Shown here piece after piece: positions 1-5,675 of a stretch of 8,153 nt of DNA. Source of the stretch: Gammaproteobacteria bacterium (GTDB lineage Bacteria > Pseudomonadota > Gammaproteobacteria > Xanthomonadales > Xanthomonadaceae); assembly GCA_025360985.1 (NCBI GenBank), contig JANYBA010000318.1, forward strand, positions 1-8,153, read 5' to 3'. Made by a program: the position numbers and the translations under genes. Below the pieces are notes generated by a model that saw nothing but the letters and a program-made list of their open reading frames with translations, made no database searches and had not been told where the DNA came from. Positions within the stretch are counted from its first letter, which is position 1. Every line of letters starts with the position of its first letter.

Positions 1-467
1 CCGATGCCGGCTACGCGCAATACGAAGTGTCGGCCTACGCGCGCACCGACCGGCAGTGCGCGCATAACCTCAACTACTGGCGCTTCGGCGATTACCTCGG
101 CATCGGCGCTGGCGCCCACGGCAAGATCAGCTCGGGCGCCAGCGGCGAGATCCTGCGCCGCTGGAAGTTGAAGAACCCGCGCGACTACCTGGCCAAGGCG
201 AGCAGTGCGGAACGGATCGGCGGCGACGATCCGATCGCGTTGGCCAATCGACCCTTCGACTACATGCTCAACGCCCTGCGGCTCGTCGAAGGATTTTCGT
301 TGGCGGATTTCGGGTCGCGCACCGGCCTGGAGCGCAGCGCCATCGCCCGCGAACTGGATACGGCGGTGTTCCGTGGCTGGATCACGCGCGACGGGGAGCG
401 AGTCGTGCCGACGGAGCTTGGCCGTCGGTTCACGAATGACGTGGTATCCCTGTTCTTGCGCGACTGA
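1..467 (+). CDS. hemW: HemW, radical SAM heme chaperone (C-terminal part, 5' truncated by window edge)
   Basis: The reading frame is open from base 3 and ends with TGA at 465-467, giving 154 residues of an enzyme-like protein that is normally about 380 residues long. What is visible is the HemW C-terminal half: the family signature NYWRFGDYLGIGAGAHG lies near the start, followed by a helical, winged-helix-like C-terminal domain with the segment FDYMLNALRLVEGF. The radical SAM core with its CxxxCxxC cluster motif would lie upstream of the window. HemW proteins bind heme and are thought to deliver it to respiratory-chain apoproteins. They were long misannotated as oxygen-independent coproporphyrinogen III oxidase because of similarity to HemN. 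The stop is 24 nt before the next gene, so the two are probably cotranscribed. The GTG at 27 is internal, not a start. The family assignment is secure; function in this organism is inferred. Confidence 0.93.
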   Translation, partial: DAGYAQYEVSAYARTDRQCAHNLNYWRFGDYLGIGAGAHGKISSGASGEILRRWKLKNPRDYLAKASSAERIGGDDPIALANRPFDYMLNALRLVEGFSLADFGSRTGLERSAIARELDTAVFRGWITRDGERVVPTELGRRFTNDVVSLFLRD

Positions 468-491
468 GCGCGCCGTTCCGGAATCCTTCCC

Positions 492-677
492 GTGCTCGAC
501 TCCATTACCCTGCGGTGCCCGTTCTGCGGCGAGAGATTCGAAGCCACGGTCGACAGCTCGGCGGGCGATTCCGAATACATCGAGGATTGCCCGGTCTGCT
601 GTCGTCCGATCAACCTGCACTTGCGCACCGGCGCGGGCGGCGATGTCGAAGGCCTGGACGCCGACCGCGACGAGTGA
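492..677 (+). CDS. CPXCG-motif cysteine-rich small protein (zinc ribbon)
   Basis: This encodes a 61-residue protein starting at GTG. Two cysteine pairs, CPFC at residues 9-12 and CPVC at 33-36, are separated by 20 residues, the arrangement of a small zinc ribbon; an extra cysteine follows at 37. The pattern CPxCGE near the N-terminus matches the family called CPXCG motif-containing cysteine-rich protein, which is widespread in gammaproteobacteria and is typically 60-70 residues long. The tail is acidic (GLDADRDE). Its molecular role is unknown; metal binding is inferred from the cysteine spacing. The GTG start is chosen because the first conserved residues (LDSITLRCPFCG) begin at once after it; the Shine-Dalgarno sequence is poor, which fits coupling to hemW 24 nt upstream. 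A strong hairpin terminator follows the stop by 17 nt, so this gene ends the hemW transcript. Confidence 0.85.
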   Translation: MLDSITLRCPFCGERFEATVDSSAGDSEYIEDCPVCCRPINLHLRTGAGGDVEGLDADRDE

Positions 678-694
678 GCAGCTGACGGCGTCCA

Positions 695-726
695 GAGGCG
701 CCGGTTGGTATTCCGGCGCCTTGCTT
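695..726 (+). terminator. Rho-independent-type terminator after the CPXCG gene
   Basis: A perfect 8-bp GC-only inverted repeat, GGCGCCGG at 697-704 and CCGGCGCC at 713-720, encloses the 8-nt loop TTGGTATT. The stem extends by A696-T721 and a G695-T722 wobble. A short T-rich tail TTGCTT follows at 721-726. The tail is weaker than in a textbook terminator, as is usual in GC-rich genomes. Its position just after a stop codon and just before a promoter and riboswitch supports the call. Confidence 0.72.
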
Positions 727-733
727 GACTGCG

Positions 734-760
734 TTGCGCCTTGGACTACTGCGTTACAAT
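734..760 (+). promoter_or_regulatory. Predicted sigma70-type promoter for the riboswitch-btuB transcript
   Basis: The -10 hexamer TACAAT lies at 755-760. The best -35 candidate is TTGCGC at 734-739 with a short 15-nt spacer; TTGACT at 725-730 matches the consensus better but is 24 nt away. A start of transcription about 7 nt after the -10 box (near 767) would begin the RNA exactly at the first base of the riboswitch P1 stem (768), and this agreement is the main support. The -35 assignment is uncertain. Confidence 0.55.
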
Positions 761-767
761 GCGCACG

Positions 768-921
768 CTTCAGGCGCTCGGGAAGCCGGTGAGAATCCGG
801 CGCTGCCCCCGCAACGGTAAGCCAGAACCTCCTTCAGTTGTGCCACTGGGCTTCGGCCTGGGAAGGCGAAGGACAGGACCGAGCGATCGGTTCGCTGGCG
901 AGTCCGGAGACCGGCCTGGAG
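768..921 (+). promoter_or_regulatory. Cobalamin (adenosylcobalamin) riboswitch aptamer
   Basis: The aptamer carries the diagnostic B12 box GCTGCCCCCGCAACGGTAA at 802-820, preceded by the conserved GGGAA-CCGGTGAGAATCCGG block (780-800) and followed at the 3' end by GCGAGTCCGGAGACCGG, the variant of the conserved AGTCAGGAGACCTG segment (898-914). The outer stem P1 can be drawn between CTTCAGGC (768-775) and GCCTGGAG (914-921) with one G-U wobble. Between the conserved blocks lie variable arms, including a hairpin with a TTCG loop near 846-861 and one at about 883-896. Such aptamers bind adenosylcobalamin or other cobalamins and usually repress the gene downstream when the ligand is plentiful. 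The gene downstream here is btuB, the classic target. The ends are set by the P1 pairing and could differ by some bases. Confidence 0.93.
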
Positions 922-928
922 TTCAGAC

Positions 929-1026
929 GGCACGTTGCGGAGGGCGACGGGGCAACCCTGTCGCTTTGCGCCCGGTGCCCGATCTCCTTCCGCCCGTGCC
1001 ACTCCGCGGGTGTGCGCACAAGGAGA
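929..1026 (+). promoter_or_regulatory. Expression platform of the B12 riboswitch: competing stems around the btuB Shine-Dalgarno
   Basis: The Shine-Dalgarno AAGGAG (1020-1025) is 5 nt before the btuB ATG. The sequence TCTCCTT at 983-989 is a perfect 7-nt complement of AAGGAGA at 1020-1026 and would hide it. The same CCTT is also the distal side of a second long stem: GGCACG (929-934) pairs with CGTGCC (995-1000), and GCGGAGG (937-943) pairs with CCTTCCGC bases 987-993 including one G-T wobble. The two pairings cannot coexist. A third hairpin, GCGACGGGG (944-952) with CCCTGTCGC (956-964), sits inside the second stem and has only a TTT tail, so termination looks unlikely and translational control is favoured. 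The base pairings are seen in the sequence; the switching direction is inferred. Confidence 0.6.
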
Positions 1027-1030
1027 CTCC

Positions 1031-2872
1031 ATGAACATCACGCTTCCAAGCACCGTCCTGGCGACGGCCATTTCCCTTTCGTTTGCAACAAGTTCGTTTG
1101 CGGCCGACGCGGTCAAGCCGATCGGCTCGGTCGTGGTCACGGCCAATCGCGTCGAACAGCCGGTGGCCGAGGCACTTGCCGCCGTCACCGTGCTCACGCG
1201 CGCCGACATCGAACGCAGCCAGGCGCCCGACCTCGCCAGCCTGCTCGCGCGGCAAGCCGGCATCGACCTGGTCCGAACCGGCGGGCCGGGCAGCCTGAGC
1301 ACGATCAACACGCGCGGCAGCAATTCCAACCACACCCTGGTGCTGATCGACGGCCTGCGGGTGAACACCGCCGTCCAGGGCCTGTTCGATTTCGCCCACC
1401 TGCCACTGGCCCAGATCGAGCGCATCGAGATCGTGCGCGGGCCGCGCGCCGCGCAATGGGGCTCGGACGCCATCGGCGGCGTCATCCAGATCTTCACGCG
1501 CCGCAATGCCGTGCCTTTCCTCGATGCGCGCGCCGGCAGTTACGGCCATGCCGGCATCGACGCCGGCGTCGCCGTCGCGAGCGGTGACTGGCGCTTCAAC
1601 GCCGCCGCTGGCCGCGACGAACTGACCGGCTTTTCCGCCACCAACATCGACGCCGGCCCTTACACCTTCGATGCCGACACGGATGGCTATCGCAACAGCC
1701 ACGCCAATTTCCAGCTCGGCAATCGCATCGGCGGCCAGGAAATCAACCTGAGCGCGCGCGTCGCCGATGCCCGCAACGAATACGACCAAGGCGTGTCGCA
1801 GATCCGCGATCGCCAGCTCGGCCTGCGCGTGGCCGGCGAACTGCGGCCGGGCTGGTCGCACGAGCTGCTGCTGGGCTACAACAGCGACCGCGTCGACAGC
1901 GTCGAGCCCTTTTTCGTCTACGGATTCGCCAGCTCGCGGCTGTCGCTGGATTGGCTGAACAACATTCGCCTCGACGATCGCCAGCAGTTGCAGGTCGGCA
2001 TCAATGCCAGCCGCGAATCCGGACGCGCCAGCGAATTCTCGATCGCCACCTATGACCTGGATCGCCGCAACACCGGCTTGTTCGCCGACTGGTCCGGCCA
2101 GTTCGCCGCGCACCGGCTGGAGCTGTCGCTGCGCCACGACAACAACAGCCAGTTCGGCGGCACCTCCACCGCCAGCGCCGCCTGGGGCTGGCAGGTCAGC
2201 GACGCGGTGCGGCTGCGCGCCAGTTGGGGCCAGGGTTTCCGCGCGCCGAATTTCAACGAATTGTATTACCCGGGTTTCTTCGGCCTGTTCAAAGGCAATC
2301 CGGACCTCGACCCTGAGCGTTCCAACAGCGCCGAGCTCGGCCTCGATTGGCAGGTCGGCCAAGGCCAGTCGCTCGGACTGTCGGCCTATCGCACCCGCGT
2401 CCGCGACCTGATCGCGTTCCAGGGCGAGGATTTCAAAGCCATCAATATCGCCAACGCCCGCCTCGACGGGGTCGAAGCCGACTATCACTTCGTGCGCGGC
2501 GCCTGGATCGTCGCCGCCAATGCCGGCTGGCAGCGCGCCGAGGACGCCGACAGCGGCGATGCCCTGTTGCGTCGGGCGCCGCGCAAGGCGCACGCCAGCG
2601 TCGACTACGCCTTCGACTGCGGCCTGTCGCTGGGGCTGGACGTGGATGCGGTGGCGGCCCGGCCCGACATCGATTTCAATGCCTTCCCGGCTGAACGGAT
2701 CGCCCTCGGCGGTTACACGCTGCTGCACCTGCGCGCCGCCTGGCCGTTGGCGCATGGCTGGCGGTTCGAAGCGCGCGTCGAGAATCTCGGCGACCGCAAC
2801 TACACCCTTGCCCGGGGCTACAACACCCCCGGCCGCAGCGGCACGCTCAGCTTGCGCTGGGAGGGCCACTAG
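1031..2872 (+). CDS. btuB: BtuB, TonB-dependent outer-membrane vitamin B12 receptor
   Basis: This encodes 613 residues, almost the same length as the E. coli BtuB precursor. It binds cobalamin at the cell surface and imports it into the periplasm using energy from TonB-ExbB-ExbD. Residues 1-24 form a signal peptide, with likely cleavage after SFA. A TonB box, VVVTANR, follows at 34-40. The plug domain includes RGSNSNHTLVLIDGLRV (95-111) and IERIEIVRGPRAAQWGSDA from 119, with GGVIQIFTR closing it near 148. The remainder is a 22-strand-type beta barrel ending with the BtuB-like VENLGDRNYTLARGYNTPGR and a final strand. The start ATG is fixed by the AAGGAG Shine-Dalgarno 5 nt upstream and by the signal peptide; longer in-frame starts fall inside the riboswitch leader. 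The last aromatic residue, W610, is followed by EGH instead of being terminal. The riboswitch upstream makes cobalamin the most likely substrate; another corrinoid is possible. Confidence 0.93.
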   Translation: MNITLPSTVLATAISLSFATSSFAADAVKPIGSVVVTANRVEQPVAEALAAVTVLTRADIERSQAPDLASLLARQAGIDLVRTGGPGSLSTINTRGSNSNHTLVLIDGLRVNTAVQGLFDFAHLPLAQIERIEIVRGPRAAQWGSDAIGGVIQIFTRRNAVPFLDARAGSYGHAGIDAGVAVASGDWRFNAAAGRDELTGFSATNIDAGPYTFDADTDGYRNSHANFQLGNRIGGQEINLSARVADARNEYDQGVSQIRDRQLGLRVAGELRPGWSHELLLGYNSDRVDSVEPFFVYGFASSRLSLDWLNNIRLDDRQQLQVGINASRESGRASEFSIATYDLDRRNTGLFADWSGQFAAHRLELSLRHDNNSQFGGTSTASAAWGWQVSDAVRLRASWGQGFRAPNFNELYYPGFFGLFKGNPDLDPERSNSAELGLDWQVGQGQSLGLSAYRTRVRDLIAFQGEDFKAINIANARLDGVEADYHFVRGAWIVAANAGWQRAEDADSGDALLRRAPRKAHASVDYAFDCGLSLGLDVDAVAARPDIDFNAFPAERIALGGYTLLHLRAAWPLAHGWRFEARVENLGDRNYTLARGYNTPGRSGTLSLRWEGH

Positions 2873-2914
2873 GCAAAACTGTGATGCGGTCGCCTGGTGA
2901 CGGGCGGCCTCCCA
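2858..2914 (+). repeat. Long imperfect hairpin spanning the btuB stop codon
   Basis: The outer arm TGGGAGGGCC (2858-2867) pairs with GGCCTCCCA (2906-2914) with one bulged G. The stem then continues after a 7-nt bulge (2899-2905) with ACTAGGC (2868-2874) against GCCTGGT (2892-2898), including one G-T wobble, around a 17-nt loop. The btuB TAG (2870-2872) is inside the stem. The hairpin ends 6 nt before the Shine-Dalgarno of the next gene. No T-tract follows, so it is not a typical intrinsic terminator. It may be an RNA stability or processing element, or a weak attenuator between btuB and the downstream pair. Confidence 0.5.
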
Positions 2915-2920
2915 CGCGTC

Positions 2921-2927
2921 AAGGGAG
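2921..2927 (+). promoter_or_regulatory. Shine-Dalgarno that decides the TTG start of the DUF1631 gene
   Basis: AAGGGAG lies 6 nt before the TTG at 2934. No ATG or GTG in this frame has comparable spacing; the next ATG would be codon 19 (2988) with no good ribosome binding site. This supports initiation at the rare TTG codon. Confidence 0.75.
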
Positions 2928-2933
2928 TTCGCC

Positions 2934-5264
2934 TTGTCCCATCCGACCGGCAATACCCAGAGCCAACCGCTGCTAGCGTCACGGTATATGCCCCGGCGCG
3001 TCCGTGAACTGCTCGAAGGCGTCCTCGAAGTGGTGCGCAAGCAATTCGAACCCGGCCTGCTGCTGGCCGGCGACGCCTTCGAGCGGCAACTGATGAAACA
3101 GGCCGAACAGGCCAAGGACCACGAGGACGAACTGCGCCTGGTCGATGCCCGACACGCCTTCAGCCGCGGCCTGAGCGACCTGCTGCGGCGTTTCCACCTC
3201 GCCATCGAGGGCGAGCTGGCCAACCTGCGCGAGCCGCAGATCGTCCGTGGCCAGATCCAGGCCCGGGCCACCCGCAGCGAAGAGATGTCTCTGGTCGACA
3301 ACATCGAGATGGACGAAACCAGCGTCCTGACCGACATCGCCAGCCGCGCCGAGCTGCGCCACAGTCTGCCCATCTACCTGCTCGGCCAACGTTTCGGCGT
3401 CCTCTCCGGCCGGCCCGGCTTCGATCCGGAGACCATGCCGGTCGGTCCCAAGGCCTTGTGCCGTGCCATCCGGGTGGCGGCGGAAGCGACCGAATTGACC
3501 GAGCACCAGCGGGTCATGCTTTTCCGCGCCTTCGACCAACACGCCGTGGTAAATCTCGGCCTGCTGCTCGACGCGATCAACAAATTCCTGATCGATAACG
3601 GCGTGCTGCCCAACATGCAGTACGTGCCAGTGCGGCTGCGTCCCACCGCCAGGAGCGGCAACGACGGCATCGGCCTGCCGGACTTCACGACCATGGGCCT
3701 GAGCCTGGAGGAAGGCGACGCCTCGCGATCGGCGCGCTCCGACTTGCGCGCCGGCGGCCGCGATCCCGACCAACCCCGCCCGGCCGGAGGCTGGCAAGCG
3801 CATACCGCAGCGGCTCCGGCCGCCGCCGCCAACATGCCGATCGAGGCGCTCCTGCAGATGCTGTCTTCGCGCCGGAATTTGCTCGGCCGGCTCGGCGCCG
3901 GCGCTGCTGCGCCGGTGCACCGGTCGCCGCCGGTGCAAGCCGCCGACCTGCACGCCGTGCTGCGTCGCCTGCAGTCCAAGCCGGCGGCGCCGGTCATGGT
4001 CGACGGCCAGGCGGTGCCGCGTACGGTCGCCCACCTCAAGCAGGACATGCTCGCCGCCCTGCGCCAGTTCAGCGCCTACAAGGAAGACACGACCCTGTCC
4101 GAGCGCGACAGCGGCGTCATCGACCTGATGGGGATGCTCTACGACAACCTGATGAAGGATGTGCGTCCGGGCAGCGCCGCCGCCAACCTGCTGTCGCGCA
4201 TGCAGGTGACCCTGCTGCGCGCCTCGCTCGACGATCCGCAGTTCTTCGTCGGCGAACAGCACCCGGCCCGGCAGATGCTCGACACCATCACCAATACCGG
4301 CGCGCACTGGCTGGCCGACGAGGATCCCGATCCCGGCCTGGTCGACAAGCTCAATTCGGTGGTCGACCGCAGCGCCCGCGAATACAACGGCGACTTCAGC
4401 GTCTTCAAGCAACTGCTCGAGGACTTGCTCGAACACCTCAAGACACTCACCCACAAGGCCGGCGTGGCCGAGCGCCGGCATGTGGACGCGGCGCGCGGCA
4501 AGGAGAAGCTGGCGCTGGCGCGCGATCGCGCCGCCGAGGTGATCGAGGCGATGTGCAAGGGCCAGAAATTGCCGCGCTTCACCCGCACCATGCTGACCCA
4601 GGCCTGGACCGACGTCATGGCCCTGACCGCGTTGCGCCGTGGCGAGGAATCCGATGCCTGGCAGCAACAGCTGGCGATCGCCGGGCGCCTGATCGAGCTC
4701 GCCGACGCCAAGTCCCGACCGGACGATGCCGACTCGTTGCAGAACGAAATCCAGCAGGGCCTGACCCAGGTCGGCTACCTCGCCGACGAAGCCGGCGCCA
4801 TCGCCATGCGCCTGGTCGATCCGACCGCGTCGGTCAGCGACGAGGGCGGCAGCCGGACCGAGCTGACCATGCGCCTGAAATCCGGCGCGCGCCTCGGCGA
4901 AAACCTGGAAAGCGCGAGTACGAAAAAGACGCCGTTGACCGCCGAGCAGCAGGCGCACCTGGAGCGGATCAAGCAGGTCGCGTTCGGCACCTGGTTCGAT
5001 TTCACCACCAACCAGCAAGGCGACGTGGTGCGCCGGCGGCTGTCCTGGTTCAGCACCGCCACCGGCCACGCCCTGTTCGTGAACCACCGCGGGCAGAAGG
5101 TCGCTGAATTCACCCTCGAGAACCTGGCGCGACTGATGGCCAAGAACCAGCTGAAGATCGTCGAGACCGAATCGACCACCATCCTCGACCGGGCCTGGAG
5201 CAATGTCGTCGCCGCGCTGCAGTCCTTCACCCCCGAGGGCAAGGACGGGGGCAGCCGGCCATGA
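2934..5264 (+). CDS. DUF1631 family protein, putative c-di-GMP-associated partner of the PilZ protein
   Basis: This encodes a 776-residue soluble protein with no signal peptide or membrane segment. Its overall plan matches the DUF1631 family of beta- and gammaproteobacteria: an N-terminal helical region (about 15-245) with the early segment RVRELLEGVLEVVRKQFE, a disordered Ala/Pro/Arg-rich linker (about 253-300), a long mostly helical middle (about 301-670), and a compact beta-rich C-terminal region (about 675-760) containing TWFDFTT, RLSWFS and HALFVNHRGQKVAEF. No catalytic motif is recognised and the biochemical function is unknown. It starts at TTG with a good Shine-Dalgarno, 61 nt after btuB, and its TGA overlaps the ATG of the PilZ gene by 4 nt (ATGA), so the two are probably translationally coupled. 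A link to c-di-GMP signalling is inferred from that partner, not shown by this protein itself. The family call rests on remembered resemblance and deserves a profile search. Confidence 0.82.
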   Translation: MSHPTGNTQSQPLLASRYMPRRVRELLEGVLEVVRKQFEPGLLLAGDAFERQLMKQAEQAKDHEDELRLVDARHAFSRGLSDLLRRFHLAIEGELANLREPQIVRGQIQARATRSEEMSLVDNIEMDETSVLTDIASRAELRHSLPIYLLGQRFGVLSGRPGFDPETMPVGPKALCRAIRVAAEATELTEHQRVMLFRAFDQHAVVNLGLLLDAINKFLIDNGVLPNMQYVPVRLRPTARSGNDGIGLPDFTTMGLSLEEGDASRSARSDLRAGGRDPDQPRPAGGWQAHTAAAPAAAANMPIEALLQMLSSRRNLLGRLGAGAAAPVHRSPPVQAADLHAVLRRLQSKPAAPVMVDGQAVPRTVAHLKQDMLAALRQFSAYKEDTTLSERDSGVIDLMGMLYDNLMKDVRPGSAAANLLSRMQVTLLRASLDDPQFFVGEQHPARQMLDTITNTGAHWLADEDPDPGLVDKLNSVVDRSAREYNGDFSVFKQLLEDLLEHLKTLTHKAGVAERRHVDAARGKEKLALARDRAAEVIEAMCKGQKLPRFTRTMLTQAWTDVMALTALRRGEESDAWQQQLAIAGRLIELADAKSRPDDADSLQNEIQQGLTQVGYLADEAGAIAMRLVDPTASVSDEGGSRTELTMRLKSGARLGENLESASTKKTPLTAEQQAHLERIKQVAFGTWFDFTTNQQGDVVRRRLSWFSTATGHALFVNHRGQKVAEFTLENLARLMAKNQLKIVETESTTILDRAWSNVVAALQSFTPEGKDGGSRP

Positions 5265-5608
5265 ACGAATTCCGCCGCGCCCGCCGGCGCAAGCTCGACC
5301 ACAACGTCGACGTGATCGACACCATGACCGCGCAGTCGGTCGGCCACCTCGGCGACTTGTCGGAAACCGGCATGCTGCTGATCGCCAGCCGCCCGCTGGT
5401 CAGCGACGCGCTCTACCAGTTGCGCTTCCGGCTGGTCAACGCCGCAGGCACCAGCCAGACGCTGGAGATCGGCGCCCACGAATTGTGGATGGACGAGGCG
5501 GCGGCGCCGGGCCAGATCTGGGCCGGACTGCGCTTCATCGACGTTTCGTCCCAGGACCTGGGCTTCATCCGGCGCTGGGTCGCCGAGCCGGGCAGCAACG
5601 CGTTCTAG
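5261..5608 (+). CDS. PilZ domain protein (c-di-GMP receptor)
   Basis: This encodes 115 residues made up of essentially one PilZ domain. Both parts of the c-di-GMP-binding signature are present: an arginine cluster with RxxxR spacing near the N-terminus (RRARRR, residues 5-10) and DLSETG (32-37), which fits the D/NxSxxG motif. Beta strands follow (LLIASRPLV, YQLRFRLV, LEIGAHELWM, IWAGLRFIDV) and then a short C-terminal helix (FIRRWVAE), the usual PilZ order. Because the key residues are kept, ligand binding is likely, unlike in degenerate PilZ proteins such as the founding pilus-assembly PilZ. The ATG overlaps the DUF1631 stop by 4 nt. The output is unknown; single-domain PilZ proteins usually act by binding a partner, and the coupled DUF1631 protein is the obvious candidate. 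Confidence 0.87.
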   Translation: MNEFRRARRRKLDHNVDVIDTMTAQSVGHLGDLSETGMLLIASRPLVSDALYQLRFRLVNAAGTSQTLEIGAHELWMDEAAAPGQIWAGLRFIDVSSQDLGFIRRWVAEPGSNAF

Positions 5609-5618
5609 GCACCCACCC

Positions 5619-5647
5619 TGCCGTAATTCGGGGCGGTGCGGCACAAT
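5619..5647 (+). promoter_or_regulatory. Possible promoter for pepQ-valS
   Basis: CACAAT at 5642-5647 resembles a -10 box, and its context (ACAATGGCGC) closely resembles that of the btuB promoter (ACAATGCGC). A weak -35 candidate, TGCCGT, lies at 5619-5624 with a 17-nt spacer. Transcription would start near 5654 and leave a leader of about 22 nt before the ATG at 5676. This would place the ATG at 5646 inside the -10 box and so supports the later start. The evidence is motif similarity only. Confidence 0.38.
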
Positions 5648-5675
5648 GGCGCGACTGTTCCCTGCGAGTGTCGCA

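Noticed and set aside
1011..1020. Palindrome TGTGCGCACA just before the btuB Shine-Dalgarno as a protein operator
   Set aside because: A 10-bp palindrome is expected by chance in a sequence this GC-rich, and it lies in the leader, where RNA structure already gives an explanation. No known operator was recognised.
935..1030. An upstream in-frame extension of btuB from a GTG at 935
   Set aside because: It would place coding sequence in the riboswitch expression platform and put 32 residues before a clear signal peptide; the ATG at 1031 has AAGGAG 5 nt upstream.
741..1034. A 97-codon plus-strand frame ending in an ATGA overlap with btuB, which could look like a leader peptide
   Set aside because: It runs through the conserved riboswitch aptamer, starts at a TTG without a ribosome binding site and upstream of the predicted transcription start, and its translation is Arg/Pro-rich and featureless. 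The overlap is probably chance.
923..3373. An 816-codon open frame on the minus strand across the btuB leader, btuB and the start of the DUF1631 gene
   Set aside because: It is antisense to well-recognised genes and a riboswitch, its translation is Ala/Arg/Gly/Val-rich with no recognisable domain, and such long antisense frames are expected in GC-rich genomes.
2979..5087. A 702-codon open frame on the minus strand opposite the DUF1631 gene
   Set aside because: The translation is low-complexity and His/Gln/Gly/Val-rich, with no domain. The plus-strand frame has a Shine-Dalgarno, coupling to the PilZ gene and family resemblance, so this is a shadow.
5614..5640. Inverted-repeat-like sequence after the PilZ gene (CACC...GGTG) as a terminator
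   Set aside because: Only a 4-bp outer and a 3-bp inner stem form, separated by mismatches, and no T-tract follows.
5646..5675. Earlier ATG for pepQ at 5646, adding 10 residues
   Set aside because: The ATG overlaps the likely -10 box CACAAT, has no Shine-Dalgarno, and the extra residues do not match the E. coli PepQ N-terminus. It cannot be fully excluded.
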